A stretch of 64,000 nt of DNA from Rutpela maculata. Taxonomy: Eukaryota > Arthropoda > Insecta > Coleoptera > Cerambycidae. Under the pieces are notes generated by a model. It was not told where the DNA came from, ran no database searches, and saw only the letters and a list, made by a program, of their open reading frames with translations. The stretch spans positions 34,341,920 through 34,405,919 of the forward strand of contig OW386285.2 in assembly GCA_936432065.2 (NCBI GenBank), given 5' to 3'. A program made the translations under genes and the position numbers. Of the stretch, positions 43,422 through 54,536 are shown one piece after another. How positions within the stretch are numbered: position 1 is the first letter of the stretch; the number at the start of each line of letters is the position of its first letter.

Positions 43422-44341
43422 TTTATGGAATTTTTTTTTATTGGACTATTCGTAAGTAGGAGAAATCCCACACCAGGGTGTCTGCTTTGCCCGGTTTTAT
43501 TTTCAAGGGGTGAAAATAATCCCGAAGTTTAGATGTATGATATTTGAAAAAGTATTGCTAATTTATTTTTGAGACGTAGGATATTTATGTTTTTGGGATC
43601 GCTGATTACGAATCAGAAGTCAAGATTTAAAAAAAAAATTGATATGAACCCAAAACTTCCCCGTTTTTCATACTTCATTTATTGTTCTTATTCGCATTGT
43701 CGTGCCGGACGTTTTATCAGGTTTTCTTTTTGGCAATAGTGACAACATTTTAAATACTATTTTCCTCCTTCGTTTTTTAATTAGTTATATTTTAGAGTGA
43801 CCACCCTGTATACTGTTGAATAACAGTATGTCAGGTTTCATCCTCGTTAATTGTATGAACGACAGTCCAAATATTATTTCCAACATAATAATTTTTTGTT
43901 GTGACCATCCTGAGTATTTTTCCTATTCCATGCGAAATATTATCATCTATCACATTTTTTCATTAAGTATTTTTTTTTAGGGTGACCATCCTGTATCACA
44001 TTTTTTTAATATTTTTTCTTTGACAGTTGTATTAACTACAAGCGAAATACTACAGTTCAAATATTATTTCCACGCTAATTATTTTCTCCTTCAGTTGTGT
44101 TAATTACAAGCGAAATATTATTATCAGTTACATTTTTTATTGTTTGAAAAATATACAGAGTGGTCTCACTAAGAAAATTTAAAATGTGACCACACTATAA
44201 TTTTATTATATTTTTCTGTTAACTACAATTTTTTCTTATGGTGACCACCCTTTATATTTTTCATATTTTTTCCTCCTTGACTATTTTTTAATTATTTTTG
44301 TTTGTATATTTTTCATTATTTTTTGGGGTGTATATTTTTCA
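43422..44341. other. AT-rich DNA with repeated 'gaccaccctgtat' words
   Basis: GTGACCACCCTGTATA (43798), GTGACCATCCTGTATC (43982) and GTGACCACCCTTTATA (44241) recur, with 'tatttccaacataata'-like words between them, giving a loose tandem appearance. No coding. Confidence 0.35.
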
Positions 44342-44821
44342 TAGTGGGGATGGATGAAGTAAAAAAAATTGAAGCCTTTGGTCCTTATACACGCACTAAA
44401 TCACAATTTGATTTTTTCACCCCCTTTCAAAATCGAGTGGGGGTGGTAATGGGGGTGGCTAATGCCAAAAAATTTTTTGAGACCTTAGCTTCTCTTATAC
44501 ATAGTAAATACCAATTTTAAGGACTCTTACTTGCTTGATTTACCTATTTACCCTATTTACCCCTATTTACCTCTATTTACCCCCAACTCTTCAACGGAAT
44601 AAGATCAAAATATAATCTAGTCCAGTTCTCATTAAAATACATAAGTGCACCAAATTTCAAGTCAATATCTCAAACGGTTCCAGAGTAATCGTGCTCACAA
44701 AAAATGTTACAGACAGACCGAGAGACAGAAATTTTTTCATGACATTCTAAGCCTATTTGAGAAATAAAAATTTTTTAAAATTTTTTTGTCGTTACTATAC
44801 TTCCACTAGATGTGGAAGTAA
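44342..44821 (+). mobile_element. R1 family copy H, 5-prime truncated
   Basis: Begins at TAGTGGGGATGGATGAAGTA and ends CACTAGATGTGGAAGTA; one G-rich run (about 44438-44460) and a short GACA tract (44711-44730) remain. Confidence 0.85.
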
Positions 44822-45186
44822 AATTAATGGAAGATACTATTTTAGAGAATTATTATCTAATAAATTCAGAGTTTTTACTGTTACCAAGACTAAGCCGAAT
44901 ATCTACTATGTCACAACATGTGTTAAGTATTTAAAATTTTTCAGGAAGTGGACAAAAATGTACCTACTGTTTTCACAATAACAAATATTTCATAAAGCCA
45001 AATCCATTTCACTAATAATTACAGATATAAATATTATCACATGTATGCCAAATTTATTGCATACGTGGCAATATTGAAAATTTAATTACGGCATGGAATT
45101 TATTAATATATTTATTCAATAGCATTTATATAATATTAATTAATTATACCGAAATATTAAATTATTAGTGGCAATTTGACATACTA
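44822..45186. other. AT-rich, nothing supported
   Basis: No coding or repeat structure recognised. Confidence 0.35.
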
Positions 45187-45188
45187 TA

Positions 45189-47302
45189 CAGGGTATCCCG
45201 AATTGCATAGGCCAAACTTCACTAAGCCATACAACTTTTCAAAATAAGAAAAAAAGTTCCTGTAAACATGGGGCGGGAAGTGCTTAGTTTCCGAGATACA
45301 GGGTATTCAAGTAATTCTCTTGAAAATGTTTTTTTATGAATATTTTCTAAACGTCTAAAGATAAACAAATGATAATTTACACAGGAATTTAACTTTTTAT
45401 GCTTTTTAAGACAAAATGACAACTATGTACGAAAATCATTCAGGAGCGAGTGAAACTGGGGAGGCCTAGGTATAATTTAGCCCCAACTTTATTGTGTGAC
45501 ACTTTTACATTAATTTATGAGCAGAACTTGAAAATTTGAAGTTTTCTACACAAAAAAAGTCTCTTGGGTTTTTTCTCTAAAATGATCAGTTTTTGAGTAA
45601 ATCTTATCTGAACTTTATTCGGGAATAGTTTTTTATGAATATTTTAGCAGAACAGAAAAAACAATGACAGTAAAACAAAATTTGATTACATTATTTTTTA
45701 TTAGACAACAATGAATTAGATTAAAATAAGGTAAATTACAAATTACTAGAGTTGTTCAAAGTGCATTCCGCCAGCATCAACACATTTCTGACATCTGCGC
45801 TGTACAGAGTGTGTAGCTTTACGAATGAAATCGGGATTAGCCCGCAAATTTTCACATTCTTCGAGAATTCTTTCTATTAACTCTTCTCTTGTGTTTACAG
45901 GGTTTGCGTAGATTTTGCCCTTTAAATAGCCCCAGACAAAAAAATCAACTGGAGTTAAATCCGGTGAACGGGGTGGCCAGACTCTTGCACCTAATCGACT
46001 GATCCACCATTCAGGATAATTATTGTTTACCCACAAACGGTTCTCAACAGCAAAATGTGCAGGAGCTCCGTCCATTTGAAACCAGCATTCATTTCTTAAA
46101 TTAAGAGTAATATCCTCGAGATATTGAAAAAAATGGTTATTTAAAAAATCATTAAATAATGGTATATTTAATCGGGGAGGAAGGATGTGGGGCCCACAAA
46201 AAATCCCGTTTATAACACCACACCATACATTAACGCTAAACTCCTGTTGAAATGTCCTAGGGCGAATTATATGAGGATTCCGATGAGCCCAGATCACCTG
46301 ATTGAAGGCTTTGGACTGGCTGCATTCGAAAAGCTTTGCTGTGGTCTTTTTTTAGAATCCGAAAAACTTTGTTTTTGGAAACATGCACAGCTTGCGCACG
46401 CAGCTGATACGCTCTTCTGATACTTAATTTATTATTATTGTTAAATTTGGCCAAAATTATCTTTTTAAATCGCCCATTTCGCTGTTCTTCATTTCTTGGA
46501 CCTCTTTTAAGTCCAACATTTCTAAATTCTAGGTTGGTTCGAATAAAAACATCTTTAGATAGTTTCCTTCTATTAGGAAATCTTCTGCGATATTCGCGTA
46601 CTGCGGCATTCCTGTTTCCATTACAATATCCATAAATAAAATGAATATCCGCTTACTCCACATTACTAAACATGACCATTTTTTACTTTTCAATAGAACA
46701 CTTTTTCCAAATGAAAATAATAAAACTACAGAACAATGAACTACAGAAAACACAAAAAACAACAAATGTCATTATTGTCATTCTGGCATTGCATGCTAGC
46801 TTATTTTTCATTTGTTACAAACATTACAATCATGGCACACTTCTGCATACCAGGAATGCTGGTAATAATGGTTACTAATTAATAAAGTTCAGATAAGTTT
46901 TACTCAAAAACTGATAACTTTGGAGAGAAAACACAAGAGATTTTTTTTGTGTAGAAAACTTCAAATTTTTAAGTTTTGCTCATAAATTAATGTAAAAGTA
47001 TCACACAATAAAGTTGGGGCTAAATTATACCTAGGCCCCCCCAGTTTCACCCGCTCCTGAATGATTTTCGTACATAGTCGTCATTTTGTCTTAAAAAGCA
47101 TAAAAAGTTAAATTCCTGTGTAAATTATCATTTGTTTATTTTTAGACGTTTCGAAAATATTCTTAAAAAAACATTTTCAGTAGAACACCCTGTATCTCGG
47201 AAACTAAGCACTTCCCGACCCATGTTTATAGGAACTTTTTTTCTTATTTTGAAAAGTTGTATTGTTTAGTAAAGTTTGGCCTATGCAATTCGGGACACCC
47301 TG
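45189..47302 (-). mobile_element. Mariner-like element with about 430-bp inverted ends
   Basis: CAGGGTATCCCGAATTGCAT at 45189 and ATGCAATTCGGGACACCCTG ending at 47302, each next to TA (45187-45188, 47303-47304). The inverted ends continue inward for about 430 bp (GCCCCAACTTTATTGTGTGA and its mirror, ATTCAGGAGCGAGTGAAACT and its mirror). A broken transposase lies between them on the minus strand. TA duplication, CAGGGT ends and the transposase type agree on the IS630/Tc1/mariner group. Confidence 0.9.
45746..46679 (-). pseudogene. Mariner-like transposase, internally deleted
   Basis: A transposase would bind the element ends and cut and paste it at TA sites. Start at the ATG at 46679 or 46673. 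The N-terminal part reads MFSNVE, a TAA (46653-46655) where tyrosine or similar is expected, ADIHFIYGYCNGNRNAAVRE and YRRRFPNRRKLSKDVF (a helix-turn-helix-type start), NEEQRNGRFKKIILAKFNNN, LSIRRAYQL, VSKNKVFRILKKDHSKAFRM. The frame then jumps to VIWAHRNPHIIRPRTFQQEF, NVWCGVINGIFCGP, QMDGAPAHF and WPPRSPDLTPVDFFVWGYLK. The stretch carrying the first catalytic Asp is absent. The second and third Asp (MDG and PVD) are 41 residues apart, suggesting a DD41D type. Stop at 45746-45748. Confidence 0.85.
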
Positions 47303-47304
47303 TA

Positions 47305-48905
47305 TATTTATCAGACTTACTATGAAAAAGCATCATATAGAGATAACAACTTCTTAAAAACTGGAATGACAGTGTAAGTATCATTCTACACATAATGCAA
47401 AACGCGGTAAATTTTTGTAACACATTTTAACTGTCATTTTCCACCGTGGTGACCGCAGCGACAACGATATTTTTGTGGAAAACTTTTATTAATGATTGTA
47501 GCAACTCAATTGCATTAAAGAGAAATTTTAATAGGAATTATTCAGGGCTCTACAGACTATATTATATAGTACAAATAGTGTTTATCTAAGTTAATTGTCA
47601 GTTTCAATTGTTTGTAGTATAGGTACAGATTTATACGGAAATACGGCATTCGTTAACCAGTAGTTAGTAGATAACTGGCGATTGAAAAACGGAATAATAG
47701 ACATGCAGAGTATCCTGCTATGCGTTCAGCTTTAATTAATTGATCTGAATGTGCGACGTGTGAGGTAATCAACTTTAGAACATTTTATAGGTCAAAATTT
47801 CACTGAATATCCTCTAAAGAACTTACGGGTAAACCATTAATGGAATTACTCCTGAATTTTAGTATCCTGCTCTCTTGGTAGGGACAAGTTATCTATAGAT
47901 TTAAATTTCAAAACACTTAGGACCGGTTTATCAATGTAGGGTCAAATGTGCATATTAGAAAAACTTTAGCCCCAACTCGCAACCGTTTATCCACTACATT
48001 TTATGTGTGGGTTGAATAGCCTAAGGTTGGTAAAGCTTTCTACAGAGTTGCCGCTCTAAGTTGATTGTGATTGGCTGAAAAATGAGCGATTTTCTGTTTG
48101 TCAGTTTTTCAAGTTTTTGCTACTAATAGTACGAGATCCGATCGCATGATTACTACATCCATCTGTTATTTAATCAAAACACTTACCTATCGACGCATGC
48201 GCAATAGTTTTAAAACGACAGACAGCTGGCACCCTGCATCCTTGTCTGATGGACGGTGTGGTGCGCTAACTCTATCTCGCTCTTTTGTGTCTTTAACAGT
48301 TGGCAACCCCAATTTGCGGGCATTTTTACATAAGCAACTTATACCATCGTGTAGAGATAAAAATTAGCTTTCATTTGATATAAAATTTATTAAGATACGT
48401 TATGAACGTATAAATTTAATGAAGTTATACCTGTTTACACCTGGTTGGCAAAAGGCTGCGCCAAGTGAGAAGCGGCAACCAAAACTTTTTAAGTTCTTTA
48501 CATACCTCTCTTTGAAGTGAATTATATTATACCTTTAAAACAAATGAACAAAATTGTTTAAAAGGAATTAATTAAGTAAATTTCAATTAAAAGTACTTGC
48601 GGAAAAATATTTTGATAGGCAACCCGGCAGAACCGTATTTCTCTATTAATAATTGTCTATAAGAATTGTACTTTGATTAAATAACACATGGACGTAGTAA
48701 TCAGGCGGTCGGCTCTTGGATTATAAGTTATTAAGATTTTTTGGTGAAACTGAATGATTTTTATAATAGAATAAAATAGATTTTAATATTGACTCCAAGC
48801 GAATATTTCAAAAATTCATGCAAATAATTTTTCAATATTGTTGATTAATGAAATTATTAATTAAAAAAAAACTTTTTAAAAACAAGCTTTTATTCAATAT
48901 TTCAG
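47305..48905. other. Unassigned
   Basis: GGACCGGTTTATCAATG at 47932 resembles the 29538 MITE end, without a clear partner. The 89-codon frame at 48098-48367 has no recognised motif. Confidence 0.3.
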
Positions 48906-48909
48906 TTGT

Positions 48910-49090
48910 ACAAAATTTGGAGTCCGCCATATTGGACTTAGAATGACGTCAATTAGCTAACCATGCATTGTCATCCAAACTAAACGTGTATGCAAAATTT
49001 CAGGTCAATCGGTTGGGGATAACTGTTTTAAAATTCAGTTGCAAGATTTGACCTATTATACTAATAAGGCAAATTAAATAAAAGCTTGTA
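48910..49090. repeat. Partial third copy of the 242-bp repeat
   Basis: GAGTCCGCCATATTGGACTT, GAATGACGTCAATTAGCTAA, CATGCATTGTCATCCAAACT and TTGGGGATAACTGTTTTAAA match 37760-38110; CTTGTAAAAA and AAATTAAATAAAAGC extend the match past the unit. Confidence 0.85.
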
Positions 49091-49361
49091 AAAATAGACT
49101 GGCTAATTAAAGGTCAAATTTCTAACCCGCAAAACGCTTTTTATTTTATTGGGACAAACTATTTAAAATTTCATAAACAGTGATTGGCCGAAAAATGAGT
49201 AATATTTTTTTTCATTAGTTTTTCAAGTTTTTGTTACTAAGTTGAAAGAATTTGTTTGTTTTTATCAAAAACTCACATGACAGTGACAGCAACGAGCAAC
49301 AACAATAGGGAATTTCGGCAATTTTTTAAATTAAAAAATGAGTTCTTTAAATTAATAGTCC

Positions 49362-49690
49362 AAGCAATGGGGGAGGTTTCTATTTGCAAAAGGTCGGAAA
49401 GAAATTAAATTTGGTGGGATGGTAGACATAGATCCCCTGATAGTATACCTGAGTTTACGACCTCGGGGTTTGCCGCTCGAGGTGTGGGGGGCTGAAAACT
49501 CTACGTCGCGACGCTTTTCGCGAAATAGCACCGTTGTGGTAAGTGCTATCGAAAAAAAGTTCAAGCAGTTCGAGCGGCAACCCCCCGAGGTCGCAAACTC
49601 AGGTGTACTATCAGGGGACCTATGTCTACCATCCCACCAAATTTCATTTCTTTCCGACCTTTTGCGAATAGAACCCCTTTTTTGTACCCA
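49362..49690. mobile_element. GC-rich palindromic element
   Basis: CAAGCAATGGG and AAAGGTCGGAAAGAAATTAA at the left, mirrored by TTCATTTCTTTCCGACCTTT and CCCACTGCTTGG at the right; GGTGGGATGGTAGACATAGA / TATGTCTACCATCCCACC; CGACCTCGGGG / CCCCGAGGTCG. The centre (about 49480-49560) holds CGTCGCGACGCTTTTCGCG. Arms of about 120 bp. Open frames here are due to the palindrome. Confidence 0.8.
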
Positions 49691-49728
49691 CTGCTTGGCC
49701 TAAAAAGACGAGACCCGTTATTTTTTGA

Positions 49729-50180
49729 AATTTTGATTAAAATAATGTCCAAGTCCGAAAATATCATTTTAATAGTTTTTTTTTGTTTGGAAAACTGCAC
49801 TATGACAATTTTGTTTAAAGTTAAAGCCAAGCTGCCAGGTAGTCGTCAAGCAATTTACAGTTTTTTTAAAAATAGTTATTTTAAAAATTTTTAAAATATT
49901 AATTTTTCAATTTTTTTATTTTGATTAAATTTTGGACATATGGTTTTTGGACATTTCTGAGCAAGTTTCATTAACAATATTTTCCCGACAAATAAAATAT
50001 GATTTTTTGATTTTCTCTGCATATTTTGGTACCGCAGGTGGCTTTGCATTTGTAGGAGGCGATTGTTTTTCTGGTCATAAGTGGAACCTAATTTATTCTA
50101 TACTTAATTAAAATTTGATTCAAATCGGAAGAAAAATAAAAAAATTATTGGGGTGTTACCATTTCAAGTGAAACACACTG
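49729..50180 (+). mobile_element. Partial relative of the 8183-8895 MITE
   Basis: AAATAATGTCCAAGTCC-type words, AAGCTGCCAGGTAGTCGTCA, TTGGTACCGCAGGTGGCTTT and TTTCAAGTGAAACACACTG then TA (50181-50182) follow the right two-thirds of the 8183-8895 element. The left end is missing, replaced by the palindrome at 49362-49690. Confidence 0.8.
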
Positions 50181-50182
50181 TA

Positions 50183-50906
50183 TATATTTATTTATTTTAT
50201 TTTATATATCGATCAGCTAATAAATACTATACATAGAACAAGCACTTATTCTATGCATGGACTATATGAAATGGAGCATATTATGACTTGCGCGGAAACT
50301 TCGAAGCACATTTTTGCCTAAACCGTTCGTTGTGCTTAAAAAATGGAAGAGATAATTTTTGTGCGGAATTTCATTATCTTTCATTTTCATAATAACCTCA
50401 ATTGGCCTCCGAAGCATAGAAAACGCGATATTTGCAAAAACCTGTTTTTTGTGAACTTTGACCTTGAATAATTTTTTATGCCATAGAGATCTCGTTGTCG
50501 ATTTTTAATATGTTTTTTAAAACACCAAAATAAATCGATTTAAAAAAAAAATGAAGGACATATTTTGTTAGATCAGAAAAGTCTAATTTCACTGGATTAA
50601 ATGTACCTATTTATTAGAAATAAGCTGAAAAAATTTTTGAATCGTATACGTAGCCTCAAAAGTAGACAAAAAAGTCATTTTTAAGTACTTATCCTTAAAT
50701 ATTTCAAGATCCTGACGTGGTGGATCAATTCTGAGGCCAGATTCGGATTCAGCGCGAGAAATTACATCGGAAATGACCCCCATCTGCCCAACAACAAAAC
50801 CTCGCAGACCTGTGATTATTCATTGTACTGTAGTCACTTTTAAAAATTCATTCTCATTTTTCATTCACAATACACTATAATTTTCACAAATACATTTTAA
50901 TCATAT
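50183..50906. other. Unassigned
   Basis: No coding or repeat structure recognised. Confidence 0.35.
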
Positions 50907-51341
50907 TCATATCCAAAATAAAGAAGAGGATTTTCCATCGAAATTTAGTACATCCTGCTGGATCGTACTGAATGCTTCCTGTTGACCCCATTGCTCAAGT
51001 ACGTTTCCATGGAAATTATAAACACTGGGGTAATATTTTTTGAGATTTTTCAGCTTCATCTTTAATTTGTTAAATGTCTCAGTCTTGTAGACGAACTGAC
51101 ATCTATCTTTATCGGAAGAAATAACCTTCCCATTTCTATTAATGTTCTTCTTGCGTGTTTCATTCTTGTTTCCATTTTCCTTGAGAGTAAACGAATTTTC
51201 ACTACATAGAGAAATGTAACTTAATTTCTGTAAAGCTTTGCTGAGCAGATACATTTGTAGTTTTTTATCAGAACAGCACATCTCACAAGTGTCGCATTTT
51301 TTGTTGCAAAATTCGCAGTCTCTTTTACCTACAAAACACAT
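50907..51341 (-). CDS. Unrecognised cysteine-rich exon-like frame
   Basis: 144 codons, stop at 50907. The N-terminal part is cysteine-dense: GKRDCEFCNKKCDTCEMCCS, then KKLQMYLLSKALQKL (amphipathic), a basic middle (NKNETRKKNINRNGK), KLKMKLKNLKKYYPSVYNFH and an end with QQDVLNFDGKSSSLFWI. TGTGTTTTGTAG just before GKRDCE looks like a splice acceptor, so the coding part may start at about 51327 as a last exon; the upstream ATG would then be chance. I do not recognise the family. No polyadenylation signal is obvious right after the stop. Confidence 0.35.
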   Translation of the reverse strand: MCFVGKRDCEFCNKKCDTCEMCCSDKKLQMYLLSKALQKLSYISLCSENSFTLKENGNKNETRKKNINRNGKVISSDKDRCQFVYKTETFNKLKMKLKNLKKYYPSVYNFHGNVLEQWGQQEAFSTIQQDVLNFDGKSSSLFWI

Positions 51342-51756
51342 AATGCAGTTATTATATTACTTACCTAGAACGCGAGCTAAATATTTGTATTATTCTGTGC
51401 ACAGAAGTGTGTAAAAATAATGGCTATTTAAAATAATAAATATTTTATACTTTAATTTTAATCATACTTCGTCTGTTTACTAACAGACTTCTCTAAGTGA
51501 ATGTGAAAAAATACGAGCTAATAAATCGTTAGTTCTACAGAAAAATTAAAAAGTAACGTATTGCTAAATTTTATGGAAAAAACGTTTTAGAAAAAAATAA
51601 CACAATTTTAAAAATGGCTTTAAAAAGCATGAAAGACAATTTAAGGCGGCTTTCTAGAAACGTTTATCGGCGTAACGCGGTAAGGGAACATTTTTACATT
51701 ATTATAGTTAAAAATATTTGTGTCGACTTTAAATTCAACGATACCCCTTTTAGTCC
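51342..51756. other. AT-rich, nothing supported
   Basis: No coding or repeat structure recognised. Confidence 0.35.
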
Positions 51757-52134
51757 AAGAGCTGGGCACGAAATTTCGATATGACTCGTGTTACAGAGCT
51801 GGGAATAATTAATTACTAAAGTAATTAAATTACTAATTTAATTACTTTTTTTTAAAAAGTAATTGTAATTGAATTACATTTTTCAAAGCAGTAATTGTAC
51901 TTAAAAATTATTAATTCCTCAAGCGATACTCTGAAAATATCGTTTCAGAGTAATTAATTACCGATAGAAATTACTTCATGTAATTTAAATTACTTCTCTA
52001 ATAATTTAAAATGTCTAGAATAATTTGAATACTGTAGAGTTGAATTGTTTTACCGTAATTAAATTATTTTAGAGTATTTAAATTACTTTACATTCCTATT
52101 AAAAGGAAACATAAACATGTAATATTATTCATAT

Positions 52135-52936
52135 CTCTAACTTTTTTTTGTGAGCACAATCTCGTTTAAGATATTGACTTGAAATTTGGTACACGCATGT
52201 GTGCGGGTGCGGTGAATATAATTTGACAATTTCTCCTACATCCCTGAACCGATTAACAAAATTTTTGATGGGCCTTTAGAGACAACTTTAAAGAATGGTA
52301 CTAGGCTATTGAAAACTAAAGAAGGAATTTTTTTTCTGATGCGAAAATCAAAAAAAATGTTTGTTGATTTCGATAGTCTGGTATCATTCTATCAAGTTCT
52401 CTAAAGGCCTATCAAAGAATTTTTTCAATCGGTTCTGGGATATAGAAGAAATTGTCGAGTTACGAAATCGTTTTCTTAAGCACGGCACCGCCACCTTTAA
52501 TGAGATCTGGAATTAGATTATATTTTGATTTTATTCCGTTGAAGGGTTGGAGGATAAATTGGGGTTAATAGGGAAATCAAGCAATTAAGAGTCCATAAAA
52601 TTGGTATTTAGTATATATAAGAGAAGCTCAGGTCAACAAATTTTTTGGCATTAGCCCATTACCACCCCCACCCCATTATTAAAGGGGGTGAAAAAATTAA
52701 ATTGTGATTTAGTGTGTATACAAGAATTAAAGGCCTCATTTTTTTTTTACTTCATCCACCCCCACCCTCACTACCAATATGGCATATTGTTTTATGAATT
52801 TTTGAGGTATGCGATTTCAAATATTATATTACTAAAGGTAAAACAATTATTTCCACATACAAAATTTTTTTCATTGTAAGAGACTTGGATAGAAAATCAG
52901 TATGTGGAAGTAGTGATTCCTTGGGCAGCGGTTTTT
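52135..52936 (-). mobile_element. R1 family copy I, interrupted and truncated
   Basis: 52135-52200 (CTTTTTTTTGTGAGCACAAT, GATATTGACTTGAAATTTGG) and 52495-52936 (GAGATCTGGAATTAGATTAT ... TTGGGCAGCGGTTTTT) form one minus-oriented copy. The terminal hairpin and GACA tract are lost. Confidence 0.85.
52201..52494. mobile_element. 294-bp palindrome inserted in R1 copy I
   Basis: GACAATTTCTCCTACATCCC / its mirror GGGATATAGAAGAAATTGTC; GGGCCTTTAGAGA / TCTCTAAAGGCC; ends GTGCGGGTGCGGTG and CACGGCACCGCCAC. Other R1 copies read through at this point. Confidence 0.8.
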
Positions 52937-53901
52937 ATATTTGTTTTTAGTTATAGATTTTCATTCTTTTGTGATTACTGTCTTTACTGATTTATAAAAA
53001 ATTTAGATATATCTTCCTTTCGTATTATTCAGTATTTGTATATAATTATAATTATTTGTACACTAACAAATGATCTTATAATTTACTAAACATCTCCCAT
53101 TTCCATTATAACAAATGTAGAAGCTGTAGAGTAATTATAAAAGTAATTTATTTATTCAATTACCATTACCAAATAATTAGTAATTTAATTACATTTTTTT
53201 AATAGTAATTTAATTACTTGGTAATCAAATTACTTTTTAACATTAGTAATTTGTAATTTGTAATTAATTACTTTTTCAAAGTAATTTGCCCAGCTCTGTC
53301 GTGTTATGAAAAATTTCCGTCACAATACGTCGTACACTAAGGGAGGACCCTGAGTTGGGAATTTGCTGACAGCTCGAGCGGGGAGGGGCGCCGCCATATT
53401 GAAAAAATGGCGCACAAAAACAGTTTCTTTGAAATATCTCGCTTCGGGTGCCTCATACGGCAAAAAATCTTCTTATGAAAATAAAAGAGCATTAAATTTT
53501 CTACAAAATATGTCTTATACATTTTCGTTAAACTGAATAGTTTTGGTGCAGCAGCCGATCGAAGTCAAGCATTCTTGACAAAATTATGATTGTTTGTAAT
53601 TTCTCAATTTAGTGCGACTTTTATGAAGGAGTATTTTTGTGTTGAGACAAAATTTGTTTTCATACCTGAAAATCCTCAAATATTGTCTGCTACGCATAGC
53701 TCAATGTTCAATACTCGTTTCCACACCACCTTGAGGTATAGTATATGGCGCATTTTTTACGTGGTTGTCCCCTATAGGCCTAATCCACGACTAGACTGCT
53801 TTTTGAGGCGTTTTAGGTGCTTGATGTCGAAGGTCCAAGTTCGGTGCAGTATTCAACAATACTTTCTTCGGAAATTGTTTCCGTTGCGCTGTCCACTGAT
53901 T

Positions 53902-54118
53902 CTACCTATTGATTGTTTTCCATGCTTGCGAAAAATATTTCGACTGGAGGGTCGACTTCCTCGTCGTCATGAAGCTCGTCGACTGTTGCTGGTCATTGTC
54001 GCAGCTTTGTCCGTTACAAAATTTGCAAATTACAGAACATTTTAACCCCGCCTTTCTACAACCACGTGCTGCACTGCATCCTTTCTTGCATTTACAGGAA
54101 AGAACTATATTTGAGGAT
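53902..54118 (-). pseudogene. C-terminal fragment of the cysteine-rich CRC-type protein (copy 2)
   Basis: Minus strand: SSNIVLSCKCKKGCSAARGC, then RKAGLKCSVICKFCNGQSCD and ND, followed by an unrelated-looking tail to a TAG at 53902-53904. The order CKCKKGC, CRKAGLKCS, C..CNGQSC.N equals that of the fragments at 13.3 and 63.7 kb. About 110 bp further (minus strand, near 53795-53780) comes TGGATTAGGCCTA, the shared downstream motif. The fragment starts right at the inner edge of the right foldback arm. Confidence 0.65.
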
Positions 54119-54536
54119 TTTTAGGTACGAAAACAAATTTTGTCTCAACACAAAAATACTTCTTTAAAAATCGCACTAAATTGAGAAATTACAAAAAATC
54201 ATAACTTTATCAAGAATGATTGACTTCGATCGGCTGCTGCACCGAAACTATTCAGTTTAACGAAATAATGTATAGGACATATTTTGTAGAAAATTTAATG
54301 CTCTTTTATTTTCATAAGAAGATTTTTTGTCGTTTGAGACACCCGAAGCGAGATATTTCAAAGAAACTGTTTTTGTGAGCGATTTTTTCAATATGGCAGC
54401 GCCCCTCCCCGCTCGAGCTGTCAGCAAATTCCCATATCAGGGTCCTTCCTTAGTGTACAATGTATTGCGATGGAAATTTTTCATAACCCGAGTCATATCG
54501 AAATTTCGTACCCAGCTCTCCGTCTATTTACAATTA

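Larger units (their letters stand above)
51794..53298. mobile_element. 1505-bp hAT-type element with perfect 8-bp target duplication
   Basis: Ends CAGAGCTGGGAATAATTAAT and GTAATTTGCCCAGCTCTG. TCGTGTTA occurs at 51786-51793 and 53299-53306; the intact right arm of the enclosing foldback reads through this site once. Subterminal parts are packed with GTAATTTAATTAC-type words on both sides (51805-52090 and 53130-53290). No transposase; the interior is R1 debris. Confidence 0.95.
51757..54525. mobile_element. Foldback element carrying a CRC-protein fragment
   Basis: Left arm 51757-51793 plus 53307-53690; right arm about 54107-54525. Mirrored words: GAGCTGGGCACGAAATTTCG / CGAAATTTCGTACCCAGCTC, CATCACGAGT-like ATATGACTCG / CGAGTCATAT, GCTGACAGCTCGAGCGGGGA / its mirror, ATAAGAAGATTTTTTG / its mirror, and GATCGGCTGCTGCACC / its mirror, ending in ATCCTCAAATAT / ATATTTGAGGAT. 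The left arm is split by the hAT element 51794-53298. The centre holds the cysteine-rich fragment at 53902-54118. Confidence 0.85.

Noticed and set aside
49352..49894. Overlapping frames of 70-94 codons on both strands
   Set aside because: They mirror each other because they lie in the arms of a palindrome.
53590..54045. 151-codon plus-strand frame
   Set aside because: It is the antisense of the CRC fragment and the foldback arm; the minus strand carries the recognisable cysteine pattern.
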